Source of the DNA: Flavobacterium sp. UBA7663
GTDB taxonomy: Bacteria > Bacteroidota > Bacteroidia > Flavobacteriales > Flavobacteriaceae
Length of the DNA: 64,000 nucleotides
Assembly: GCF_002483315.1 (NCBI RefSeq)
Contig: NZ_DLHR01000006.1
Location: forward strand, 231,436 to 295,435
Direction of reading: 5' to 3'
Part shown: piece after piece, positions 51,001 to 59,732 of the stretch
Position numbering within the stretch: position 1 is the stretch's first letter
Layout of the letters: each line of letters starts with the position of its first letter
Position numbers and translations under genes: made by a program
The notes under the pieces: generated by a model
What the model was told of the DNA's origin: nothing
Databases searched by the model: none
What the model saw: only the letters and a program-made list of their open reading frames with translations

Positions 51001-53713
51001 TGGAACTCAAGCGGCTGTGCCAGGAATTACAAACTGGACTACACCTTTCTTAACTACTACTACAAAATATTATGTTACTGCTTTTAACGGAAGCTGTGAA
51101 TCATGGTATAGAGAAGAGATTATAGCAAAAGTTAATCCAACTGCAAATATTGTAGTTACCCCTTCAGTTCCAAATGTTTGTGGAGAAAATAATGTCGTTC
51201 AAATTGATGCTGGAGGTGACGTAGTTATTGATTATTTAGTTAATGAAGATTTTGGAGATGGAACAACAGGCTTAGGAACAATGGTACGATTTAACGTAGT
51301 AGGTCAAGCAGATGCTAACACACAATGGACAAGTAGAACAAGTCCTTATGTTCCAGTTGGAACTGTATGGAAGCCAGCAATTACTTCAAGAGCTATCGGT
51401 GACGGTTTTGCTTTAGCAAACTCAGATTTTACAGCACCTAATCCTAAAGATACACAGTTAAGAACTGCTGTATTAGACGCTTCAGCATACAGTGATTTAA
51501 CTTTAAGTTTTAGACATCATTTCTCATATTATCCAGGGGAACCTGTACAATTTGGATATGTTGATGTTTCAACTGATAGCGGAGCAACTTGGCCAACAAC
51601 TTTAGCAACCTATACTTCAAATCAAGGTTTCGCAGGACAGTTTACTAATGTTAGTGTTGACTTAACTGCTTTTGCAGGGCAACCTAACTTAATGGTTCGT
51701 TTTAGATATTATTTAGCTGGAGGTTCTGCTTGGGCTAACGGATGGGCTATTGATGATGTACAAGTATTTGGAACAAGACCATTAAACACAACGTTTACAT
51801 GGACTGGTGGAACTGTTGCTGCTTTTATTGATCCTGCATGTACTATACCTTATGTAGCGCAATCTGTAACAACGGTATATGTTAGACCAACAGCACTACA
51901 ATTAGCCTCACCTTCATGGTCGTTTACAGCTAATGCCACTTTAGGTAATGGATGTCCAATTTCAGAATTTATTACAATTACAAATAGTACTAAACTTTGG
52001 AAAGGTGGCACAAGTGCAGATTGGTATAATGCTAACAACTGGGAACCTACAGGTGTACCAGATGCAAATACCTGTGTATATATTTATGACGGACCAAATG
52101 ATTCATATATTAATACAAGCGCAAGTGACGCGTACGCAAGAATTGTTACTGTAAGGCCAAATGGTTTACTACAGATTGAAGCAGACAATACATTAACAGT
52201 AACAGACGAAGTAACTGTAGATGCGAGTGGTACATTCAATGTTGAGAACTCAGGAAGCTTAATTCAAGTAAACAATGTGGCTAACGTGGGTAATATCTCA
52301 ATGAAACGAAATGTTAATGTTAGAAAACTAGACTATGTTTATTGGTCTTCACCTGTAGCTAACTTCCAATTAAGCGCAGTATCTCCAGGAACATCAGCTG
52401 GATATAGATTCAAATGGGTTCCAACAATTGGAGCTAATATTAATGGTTGGGGTAACTGGACAGCAGCAAACGAAGCAATGGTAGCCGGAAAAGGATATAT
52501 TGTAAGAGGTCCTAATTCTTATACCACAGTCCTTCAAAACTTTACAGCAAACTTTGTAGGTGTCCCTAATAATGGAAATATCAACATGCCAATAAGTAGA
52601 GGCGTTTATGATGGTGTTAATTATGCAACAGGAGTTTCTACAACTCTAGCAACTAGAGATGATGACAACTGGAATTTAATTGGTAATCCATATCCTTCAG
52701 CTATAAATGCTAATCTATTCTTAGCTGCTAATACCAATATTGCAGGATTTATTAAGTTTTGGACACATGGTACTTTGCCTTCAGCCGCTACTGTTGATCC
52801 ATTTTACAACAATTATGCTCAAAACTATACTGTTGGAGATTATATTACCTACAATGCAACTGGAGCTAATCCAGCCATTGGAAATGGAAATATTGCAGCT
52901 GGTCAAGGATTCTTCGTATTAATGAATCATAGTTCTGCCGCTGCAACAGAAAATGTAGTTTTCAATAATAGCATGAGAAGAAATGATTACAGAAACGATA
53001 TTTTCCATAGAAACGCTAATGTAACCGATGCAGGTAATGATGAAAAACACAGAATATGGTTAAATTTAATTACACCTTCTGCCACTTCAAGTACGACTTT
53101 AGTTGGTTACGTAGCTGGCGCAACTAATGAAATAGACCGTATGTACGACGCACCTGCTTTGGATGTAAAAGCGAGTTTTGAACTATATTCCTTCTCAAAC
53201 ACAGACAAATTAAATATTCAAGGAAAAGCTTTGCCGTTTAATAATGATGATTTAATCCCATTAGGTATTAAAATTTCACAAAATGGAATACATACTTTAG
53301 GAATTTCAACAGTTGATGGTTTATTTACAGACGCTTCTCAAAGTATTTATTTAGAAGACAAAACATTAGGTATAACACACGATTTGCGTGTTGCACCATA
53401 TAGTTTTACAGCAACCGTAGGTAATTACGAAAATCGTTTTGTATTGAAATTTAATAATGAGACTTTAGGAAATGAAGACTTTATTGCAAATGCAGTAACT
53501 GTTTACACAAATGAAAGTATCAATGTAAACACAAATAACCAGACTATTCAATCGGTTCGTGTACACGATTTATTAGGAAGAGTTTTAGGAACATTTAACA
53601 ATGTAAATGCAACTACATTCACTAGTAAAAACATTGCAAAAACACAAAGTGCATTATTAGTAGAAGTAACTTTAGAAAATGGTTCTACCAAAACTTACAA
53701 AGTGATTTTCTAA
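48017..53713 (+). CDS. Large modular T9SS surface protein, adhesin-like (1898 aa)
   Basis: The signal peptide lies near residues 27-48 (WLVALFMLCGISNVFGQ) after a longer basic N-terminus. Then come two pre-peptidase-like segments (residues about 48-310), an IPT/TIG-like domain (about 315-392), Ig-like repeats, a CUB-like domain (about 573-687), an Fn3-like domain, a GEVED domain (about 815-955, IEMWVDWNNDGTF, TGETEDYRLVV) and a jelly-roll-like domain (about 1060-1280). From residue about 1324 comes the shared module (KLWKGGTSADW, YVYWSSPV about 1438, NETLGNEDFI about 1813), then the type C-like tail. Cys/Asn/Thr-rich binding domains suggest adhesion; the target is unknown. Confidence 0.82.
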   Translation: MQKNYLTKMVKSMINPLTSTSKNWKNSTTTWLVALFMLCGISNVFGQRSDCDSNAGGQLTVNSTCTFQTWDSNNNTDYWNSAAGCNAADRDDAWGWFDATSTSTTITYSPDSEDAVLTLFQGACSATMASVACADAFGAGGDETITFATTIGQRYRVRIQRYNSDGNMTGDICVYSPVPPPANDVCSGAITLTSNTTCTTTTGSTTGATDNNETGDCTTGTENAVWYEFQAVTSSHVVTVDGIAGFDAVVKVISACGSATTPTGGACVDVTGDNGIETLTLTGLTIGAFYKIQIHDFNGDLTANGFTVCVTHTSPPTITSLGAASGCVGSSLVINGTNLTGATAVTIGGTAATITGNTATTVTVTVGAGTTGTVQVTTPGGSATSAATFTVNPLPAAIGGGAATVCTGATTPAFTNATGGGTWSIINGTGSATISGGGIVTGVTTGTATVVYTLPTGCSISTPITVITTPTISANPANATTNIGGTANFSVTALNGPTSYTWQVSTDGGGSWSTVVNGGVYSGATTATLTITGATLAMNGYLYQASATNACGTSTYSTSASLTVSNLVLVSGSGVNNVTCGDNSILRDHNNLANYGNNRDDWSVLNVTSTAVVSLNGTYDTQSGSDGIILYDGVGIGGIQLAVYTGAGTINYTGNPGQTITIRFISNGFTVRPGFDLNITYSGNCNIPCVAPTALPTALSLSATGTVISGSFTHAVPQPDNYLVVISTNPVAPTPANGTTYTIGATVGAGYTVIANGSGNTFSATGLANSTTYYIYVFSFNRLCIGGPLYLGNLNGNVTTTASDPYCIPTSNVSTRYIENIFTVGAITNLNNMGTGRAPSGYADYTASTPVTQVPGGGVAIDYLLRVSRQYIEMWVDWNNDGTFADPGEMVYNSGAVQTIEGTGGFVVPIAQPLGTYRIRIRTREDSDIIAPCGNYTTGETEDYRLVVVADCVAKPVALYDGDRCDNGTVVLGVEGTPGVTEFRFYDSLYGGTLIGTQAAVPGITNWTTPFLTTTTKYYVTAFNGSCESWYREEIIAKVNPTANIVVTPSVPNVCGENNVVQIDAGGDVVIDYLVNEDFGDGTTGLGTMVRFNVVGQADANTQWTSRTSPYVPVGTVWKPAITSRAIGDGFALANSDFTAPNPKDTQLRTAVLDASAYSDLTLSFRHHFSYYPGEPVQFGYVDVSTDSGATWPTTLATYTSNQGFAGQFTNVSVDLTAFAGQPNLMVRFRYYLAGGSAWANGWAIDDVQVFGTRPLNTTFTWTGGTVAAFIDPACTIPYVAQSVTTVYVRPTALQLASPSWSFTANATLGNGCPISEFITITNSTKLWKGGTSADWYNANNWEPTGVPDANTCVYIYDGPNDSYINTSASDAYARIVTVRPNGLLQIEADNTLTVTDEVTVDASGTFNVENSGSLIQVNNVANVGNISMKRNVNVRKLDYVYWSSPVANFQLSAVSPGTSAGYRFKWVPTIGANINGWGNWTAANEAMVAGKGYIVRGPNSYTTVLQNFTANFVGVPNNGNINMPISRGVYDGVNYATGVSTTLATRDDDNWNLIGNPYPSAINANLFLAANTNIAGFIKFWTHGTLPSAATVDPFYNNYAQNYTVGDYITYNATGANPAIGNGNIAAGQGFFVLMNHSSAAATENVVFNNSMRRNDYRNDIFHRNANVTDAGNDEKHRIWLNLITPSATSSTTLVGYVAGATNEIDRMYDAPALDVKASFELYSFSNTDKLNIQGKALPFNNDDLIPLGIKISQNGIHTLGISTVDGLFTDASQSIYLEDKTLGITHDLRVAPYSFTATVGNYENRFVLKFNNETLGNEDFIANAVTVYTNESINVNTNNQTIQSVRVHDLLGRVLGTFNNVNATTFTSKNIAKTQSALLVEVTLENGSTKTYKVIF

Positions 53714-53732
53714 TAAAATCTTAACTATTTTA

Positions 53733-53764
53733 AAAAGGCTAACGTAACTGTTAGCCTTTTTTTG
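53733..53764 (+). terminator. Terminator of the 1898-aa surface protein gene
   Basis: The perfect 12-bp stem AAAAAGGCTAAC / GTTAGCCTTTTT has a 6-base loop and a T-run after it, 20 bases past the stop codon. Confidence 0.92.
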
Positions 53765-53881
53765 TTTTACCAAATCCGCAACCAATACAACTTAAAAAAA
53801 TGAAAAGTGTTTTTTTTAACGACAAACCACATGAAAGTTATCAACAAAATAACTTTTTCTTAACAAATGTTGCATTTTGAA

Positions 53882-53912
53882 CTTGTATAATTCACAAAAA
53901 AAAGTATTTTTG
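53882..53912 (+). promoter_or_regulatory. Promoter of the 1701-aa surface protein gene
   Basis: The plus strand reads CTTG (53882-53885), 19 bases, TATTTTTG (53905-53912). Predicted transcription start is near 53918, giving a 43-base leader before ATG 53961. Confidence 0.6.
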
Positions 53913-53960
53913 TGCTAAAATCAACACAATCAACTATAAACTACAATTTATTCACTTAAA

Positions 53961-56900
53961 ATGAAAACTAATTCTTACCCCTTGAAAAACTTTTTGTTTT
54001 TTCTGTTTTTTATTTTTACAAGTATAACATTTGGACAGACAACAGACACTTATACAGCTTCAGGCTCATGGACAGTTCCAGCAGGAGTAACTTCTGTTAC
54101 TGTACAAATATGGGGTGCTGGAGGTGGAGGTGGCGGATCTAACACTAATGGATCTGGTGGTTCTGGAGGTGGATCTGGCGCATATGTTTCTAAAACAATG
54201 ACAGTAACTCCATTAACAAACTATACCTTTACAATAGGAACTGGTGGAGGTGGTGGAGCCGCAGGCTCTGCAACTGGAGGTAATGGAGGAAACTCAACAA
54301 TAAACTTTGGCGGATTAATGACTGCTGGCGGAGGTAATGGTGGCGCAAGAAATGCAGGCGCCGTTGGTACCGGAGGTACTGCAAGTGGTGGCTCAACAAA
54401 TACAAACGGAAACCCCGGAATAGCTGGTGGTGCATCAGGAGGAAATGGAGGAAGTGCTCCAAACGGGGGAACTGGTGGTACAGGAAGTACAAATGCAGCT
54501 GGTAACCCCGGAAATACCCCAGGAGCCGGTGGTGGTGGTGGTGAACGTGGAGGAGGTAATCAACCTGGAGGAAGTGGAGCACGAGGAGAAATTCGCTTTA
54601 CTTATACTTTACCTGGCCTAGCTAACGACAATTGCAATACTGCAACTTCGCTTACAATTAACACAAGCTGTAGCTATTCAACTTATACTACTGTAGGAGC
54701 AACTGCTTCTACAACACCTTCTACTCCACCTGTACCAGGCTGCGGCAGTTACTCTGGTGGTGATGTTTGGTTTAGTTTTGTAGTACCCGCAAATGGAGAG
54801 GTTACTGTTGATACACAAACTGGAGGAATGTCAGATAGTGGTATGGCTTGGTACACCGGAACTTGCGGAGCTTTGACCTTATTAGAATGTGATGATGATG
54901 ATAGTGCTAACGGGTTAATGTCTAGCATAACAAGAACTGGTTTAACACCAGGAGCAACAATTTATGTTAGGGTTTGGGAATATGGAAATGACAATCAAGG
55001 CACTTTTGGAATATGTGTTACCTCTCCTGGTCCATGTACAACTCCTGGCTCACAAGCTTCAGGATTTACAGCTGGGACCATTACTTCTGATTCATTTCCT
55101 GCAACTTTTTCAGGAACAGCAGATAGTTACTTAGTCATTCGTTCTACTTCAGCTACTCCTCCATCTGCTCCAGTAAATGGTGTAGTTTATACAGGTGCTA
55201 ACATAGGAACATTAGGAGCTGGGCTTACTTTAGTTCAAAACGGAGCTTCAACTACCATTCTCGGAACTGGATTAAATGGTAATACCCGTTACTACTATTA
55301 TATTTATGCTTACAACAATAGTGGATGTTCTGGAGGTCCTTTGTATAATGCCTCTAGTCCTTTAACAGGTAATGCGGTAACATGTCCAGCATCGCCGTCT
55401 CCTGTAACAACTTCAAGCACCTTGACTAGCATTAACTTCTCTTGGCCTTCTTCATTAGGAGGTGGTATTAATGCCGTTACTTATCAGTTACAAGTCACTA
55501 CAGATGCAGGATACACAGCTAATATTGCAGGTTCTCCATTTACGATTAATGACCCTACAACTACACAAAACATTGTAGGTTTAGCTTCAAACACTACTTA
55601 CTATTATAGAATCAGAGCTAATAATGGCTGTTGGAGTGCTTACACAACTGGAACTGCTACAACAGGCTATTGTGCTTTTACTTCCTCAACCAACACTTAT
55701 TGGATAAGTAATTTTTCTACTACTGGTGGTAGTACAAATATTAACAGGAATTCAACTTATTCAGCTGGAGGTTATGCTAATTATTCAGGCACAGACATTG
55801 TTACACAAATATTAGGACAATCTTTCAATTTTTCAACTACAATGAGTTCTGGAACACATGGAATCAATATTTATGTAGATTGGAATAACGATTTAGATTT
55901 TAATGATGCTGGAGAATTAGTATATGCAAGTGGAGGTTATGTTGCATCAACAACAGGAACTATCACAATCCCTGGTAGCACAACAATAGGCAATCACAGA
56001 ATGCGTGTTGTTGCCAATTATTTTGATACTAATCCTTTAGCTTGTGGATCTTATTCTTATACTGAAGCAGAAGATTACACTATAAATGTAGTAGCACCTG
56101 CTCCTTGTGCGGGAACACCAAATGCAGGAACAGCTACAGCTACTCCTAATACTGGATGGCCAGGATCTAACTACTCAGTTACAGCTACTGGTTATTCAAT
56201 TGCTTCAAATTTAACTTTTCAATGGCAATCTAGCACTGATGCTGGCGCTACATGGAGTAATGTTGGTGCACCAACGAGTTCTTACGCAGACTATACAGCT
56301 ACAGCTCCTGCAAGCGGTGTTGTTTTATGGCGCTTAGTTGTAACTTGTACAAATAGTAGTCAATCTGCTAATTCAACGAATGCAACGTTTACAACCATTG
56401 CAGTTAGTGATGTGGAAACAGGTTGTCCAAATGTAGTTTCAGGAGGCTTAGGATTAAATGGAGCCGATCCTGCAGCTATTAACTGTACCGCAGCTTCAAC
56501 TTGTGTTGATCTTGAGGCAACTTATTTAGATTTAGGAAATACTACAAGTTATATTGTTGAACCAATTATTTACAATCCTCCATACAGCTTTAGCGGACTT
56601 GCAAATCCTGTTAGTGTAAATACTGATGATGTTTGGTCACCGATTGTTACACTTCCTTTTGATTTTTGCTTTTTTGGAAACACTTACAATCAATGTGTAA
56701 TTGGTTCTAATGGAATATTAAGTTTTAATACTAGTTTGGCTGGAGCCTCAAGTGGATATAGTTTCAATAACAACATTCCAATTAGTGGCGATACTGTATT
56801 AAGAGAAAATTCAATTTTCGGAGTATTACACGATATAAACCCTGGAGTTGGAGGAGAAGTAGGTTGGGAATTAATTAATTTACCAACAGGATGTAGAGCA

Positions 56901-59066
56901 TTAGTAGCTTCATGGTCAAATGTACCTATGTTTGACGAAAATGCAATTCTATATACAGGAATGATGGTTTTATATGAAAATTCAAATATAATTGAAGTTT
57001 ATATACAAGAAAAAAACATTGACAATTTTGGAGCTGGAACATGGAATAATGGAAATGCTATTGTTGGTATCCAAAATGCTACTGGAACACTAGCTACAGT
57101 AGCACCAGGAAGAAATGGACTTGACACAAATTGGTCTGCTTCAGGTGAAGCTTGGCGTTTTGTACCAGATGGTGCATCAATAGCTACTTTGGCATGGCAT
57201 GAAGGCTCAGGTACAAGTGGTCCTATCGTTGGAACTAATCCTACTTTGAGTGTATGTCCTACTTCAACCACAACTTATACTGCTGAAATCACTTATACTT
57301 TATGTGATGGAAGAACTATCGTAGAAACAGATGAAACAACAGTAACAGTCAATGGAGCAAAAGTTTGGGATGGCTCTGTAAGTACAAATTGGAACGTAGC
57401 TAACAACTGGACACCTTCTGGTGTTCCAACTGCTTCAGATTGCGTTGTAATTGCTGATACAGCAAACGACCCAATTATTTCAGGTACAAACTTTAATGCT
57501 TTAGGTTTAAACTTAACTGTTGAAAACAATGCAACTTTAACTGTTACTCCTGATAATTATTTAACAATAACAGATTGGGTTAACATCAATGCTACAGGAG
57601 ATTTAGTATTACAAAATAGTGCTAGTTTGATTCAAATTAATAATGATGCAAATCAAGGAACTATGCACATGACTAGAACCGCAAACATCCGTAAATTAGA
57701 TTATGTTTACTGGTCTTCTCCAGTTACTAATTTTAATTTAAACAATGTTTCTACAGGAACTACAGGTAGTAAATATAAATGGACACCAACAATTCCAACA
57801 AACACAAACGGCTTTGGAAATTGGGCAGGAGCAAATGAAATTATGGTATTAGGAAAAGGATACATTGTTAGAGGACCTGATAGTTTTACCACTACTATAG
57901 CACCATTTAATGCTGTGTTTACGGGAACACCAAATAATGGAACTATTACTACACCAATTTTAAGAGGTACTTGGAATGGTGGAAATTATGCAACAGGTGT
58001 TTCTACAACACAAGGAACCAACCATGATGACAACTGGAATTTAGTTGGTAATCCATACCCTTCAGCAATAGATGCAATTGATTTCTTAACGCTAAATACT
58101 AACATTGATGGTTTTATAAATGTTTGGACTCATGGCACTTTACCATCTTCTGCCATAGCAGATCCGTTTTATAATAATTATTCTTATAATTACACTCCTG
58201 GAGATTATATAACATATAATAGCTCAGGTGCATCATCTGGTCCTGGCACATTTGGAGGTCATATTGGTGCTGGTCAAGGATTCTTTGTATTAATGAATCA
58301 TTCTTCTGCATCTACTTCTGAAAATGTTACTTTTAACAATTCTATGAGAAGCAGTACAAACGATAACACTCAATTCTTTAGAACATCTAATGATAATGGC
58401 AGAATTTGGTTAGACTTAATTGCAACAAATGGTTCAAATGTTAGAAATTTAGTTGCTTATGCAGATGGCGCAACGAACAATAGAGATCGTATGTTTGATG
58501 CAATTACTGATGAAAAATTAAATTTAAATCTATATTCAGCTATTGGAGACGAGTTTATGAAAATTCAAGGTAGAACTTTACCATTTGACCAAGAAGACCT
58601 AGTTCCTATGGGAATAAAAGTTCCTCAAAATGGCAATTACACTATCGGAATTGCCGCTGTTGATGGTTTCTTTACAGATACAAATCAAAATATCTATTTG
58701 GAAGATAAAGTAACAAATATCATCCATGATTTAAGACAAAATCCATATAGTTTTACAGCTGAAGCTGGTAATTATCCAACTCGCTTTTTACTGAGATACA
58801 CAAACGAAACTTTAGGTGGAGACGATTTAGTAACAGATGAAGCAAATTTATGGGTTATCAGTTCAGACGTTTTATCAGTAAAATCAACTAAAAACGAAAT
58901 TCAATCTGTCCGTGTTTTTGATGTTTTAGGAAGACAATTAGCATACTATCCAAATATTGAAGGTTATGAAGTACCTTTAAACACGATTCAAAAAAACAAT
59001 GCAGGTTTAGTAATTCAAGTTACATTATCAAATGGAACTGTTATCAGCAAAAAAGCTATTTACTAA
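53961..59066 (+). CDS. Large modular T9SS surface protein with glycine-rich domain (1701 aa)
   Basis: After a signal peptide (FLFFLFFIFTSITFGQ) comes a glycine-rich region (about residues 30-215, starting SGSWTVPAGVTSVTVQIWGAGG) like that of Gly-rich surface proteins. Fn3-like segments (about 350-570) and a GEVED domain (about 577-710, IYVDWNNDLDFNDAGELVY, YTEAEDYTINVV) follow, then Ig-like and NHL/propeller-like segments. The shared module starts near 1133 (KVWDGSVSTNW), with YVYWSSPV near 1246 and NETLGGDD near 1614. The end is a type C-like sorting tail. Probably cell-surface bound; function unknown. Confidence 0.82.
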   Translation: MKTNSYPLKNFLFFLFFIFTSITFGQTTDTYTASGSWTVPAGVTSVTVQIWGAGGGGGGSNTNGSGGSGGGSGAYVSKTMTVTPLTNYTFTIGTGGGGGAAGSATGGNGGNSTINFGGLMTAGGGNGGARNAGAVGTGGTASGGSTNTNGNPGIAGGASGGNGGSAPNGGTGGTGSTNAAGNPGNTPGAGGGGGERGGGNQPGGSGARGEIRFTYTLPGLANDNCNTATSLTINTSCSYSTYTTVGATASTTPSTPPVPGCGSYSGGDVWFSFVVPANGEVTVDTQTGGMSDSGMAWYTGTCGALTLLECDDDDSANGLMSSITRTGLTPGATIYVRVWEYGNDNQGTFGICVTSPGPCTTPGSQASGFTAGTITSDSFPATFSGTADSYLVIRSTSATPPSAPVNGVVYTGANIGTLGAGLTLVQNGASTTILGTGLNGNTRYYYYIYAYNNSGCSGGPLYNASSPLTGNAVTCPASPSPVTTSSTLTSINFSWPSSLGGGINAVTYQLQVTTDAGYTANIAGSPFTINDPTTTQNIVGLASNTTYYYRIRANNGCWSAYTTGTATTGYCAFTSSTNTYWISNFSTTGGSTNINRNSTYSAGGYANYSGTDIVTQILGQSFNFSTTMSSGTHGINIYVDWNNDLDFNDAGELVYASGGYVASTTGTITIPGSTTIGNHRMRVVANYFDTNPLACGSYSYTEAEDYTINVVAPAPCAGTPNAGTATATPNTGWPGSNYSVTATGYSIASNLTFQWQSSTDAGATWSNVGAPTSSYADYTATAPASGVVLWRLVVTCTNSSQSANSTNATFTTIAVSDVETGCPNVVSGGLGLNGADPAAINCTAASTCVDLEATYLDLGNTTSYIVEPIIYNPPYSFSGLANPVSVNTDDVWSPIVTLPFDFCFFGNTYNQCVIGSNGILSFNTSLAGASSGYSFNNNIPISGDTVLRENSIFGVLHDINPGVGGEVGWELINLPTGCRALVASWSNVPMFDENAILYTGMMVLYENSNIIEVYIQEKNIDNFGAGTWNNGNAIVGIQNATGTLATVAPGRNGLDTNWSASGEAWRFVPDGASIATLAWHEGSGTSGPIVGTNPTLSVCPTSTTTYTAEITYTLCDGRTIVETDETTVTVNGAKVWDGSVSTNWNVANNWTPSGVPTASDCVVIADTANDPIISGTNFNALGLNLTVENNATLTVTPDNYLTITDWVNINATGDLVLQNSASLIQINNDANQGTMHMTRTANIRKLDYVYWSSPVTNFNLNNVSTGTTGSKYKWTPTIPTNTNGFGNWAGANEIMVLGKGYIVRGPDSFTTTIAPFNAVFTGTPNNGTITTPILRGTWNGGNYATGVSTTQGTNHDDNWNLVGNPYPSAIDAIDFLTLNTNIDGFINVWTHGTLPSSAIADPFYNNYSYNYTPGDYITYNSSGASSGPGTFGGHIGAGQGFFVLMNHSSASTSENVTFNNSMRSSTNDNTQFFRTSNDNGRIWLDLIATNGSNVRNLVAYADGATNNRDRMFDAITDEKLNLNLYSAIGDEFMKIQGRTLPFDQEDLVPMGIKVPQNGNYTIGIAAVDGFFTDTNQNIYLEDKVTNIIHDLRQNPYSFTAEAGNYPTRFLLRYTNETLGGDDLVTDEANLWVISSDVLSVKSTKNEIQSVRVFDVLGRQLAYYPNIEGYEVPLNTIQKNNAGLVIQVTLSNGTVISKKAIY

Positions 59067-59402
59067 TTAAAATTGTTTTAAAAAATTCCAAAAAGGCCTC
59101 TTCTTTAAATAGTCGAGGTTTTTTTCATTTGTATAGGCTTCCCGTTCGAAAGAAATATTGTAATAAGCTTCTCTCCTATTTTTATATTGAATCAATCGAA
59201 CTAAAAACTCGATTACATACCATAAAAAAAAGAATACAATCAAAAGTTCTAATTGCTGTTTAATATGAATTCTCTCATGATTCAATAATATCGCATGCGA
59301 TTTATCTTTTTTATCAGATAAAAACACAAATGGAAAAAAGGTAAACCCCCTAAACCCTTTCGGAATTAAATATTTAAAAACTATTACAATCATTTCATGC
59401 AA
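59067..59402 (-). CDS. Small membrane protein with HExxH motif, unknown function
   Basis: The 111-aa protein has NHERIHIKQQLE (41-52) containing an HExxH zinc-binding motif (His42, Glu43, His46), followed by a hydrophobic segment (VFFFLWYVIEFLVRL, 56-70) and FEREAY (85-90), whose Glu86/Glu88 could be the third ligand. The arrangement is that of a compact zincin-like protein; I recall similar unnamed proteins in Flavobacteriaceae. No peptidase activity is known for them. It is convergent with the 1701-aa gene and divergent from the DUF5522 gene. Met4 is an alternative start. Confidence 0.65.
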   Translation of the reverse strand: MHEMIVIVFKYLIPKGFRGFTFFPFVFLSDKKDKSHAILLNHERIHIKQQLELLIVFFFLWYVIEFLVRLIQYKNRREAYYNISFEREAYTNEKNLDYLKKRPFWNFLKQF

Positions 59403-59421
59403 AGTTGCTAAATTTGTCGAT

Positions 59422-59601
59422 ATGAATAACGATTTAAATCCGAATAATTTAAAAGAAGGTGAAGATTTCTACTATACACCCGAAGGATACAAGTGTTTCA
59501 CAGAAAAATACCATCTAAAAAGAGGCTATTGTTGTAAAAGTGGGTGCAGACATTGCCCTTATGGTTTTGACAAAAAAACCGGAACTACTAAGAAAAAGTA
59601 A
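59422..59601 (+). CDS. DUF5522 family small Cys-rich protein
   Basis: The 59-codon frame reads MNNDLNPNNLKEG, then TPEGYKCFTEKYHLKRGYCCKSGCRHCPYGFDKK. Cysteines Cys25, Cys37-38, Cys42 and Cys45 form the CC-x3-C-x2-C pattern of DUF5522, which may bind zinc. Function is unknown. A -7 element TAAATTTG at 59409-59416 is very close to the ATG, so the mRNA may be almost leaderless. Confidence 0.8.
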   Translation: MNNDLNPNNLKEGEDFYYTPEGYKCFTEKYHLKRGYCCKSGCRHCPYGFDKKTGTTKKK

Positions 59602-59732
59602 AATGGACATACATTTATTCAAATACCGAATCAAAATTCACAAGTCTTATCATAGGTCTGACATTCGTTATCCCTAGTTTTCTAAATTACGACTTTAGAA
59701 AAAAATAATACAAACGAATTAACACAACAAAA

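Noticed and set aside
54229..54582. His/Leu-rich 117-aa frame on the minus strand
   Set aside because: It is the antisense of the glycine-rich domain of the 1701-aa protein; composition is an artefact of GGN codons.
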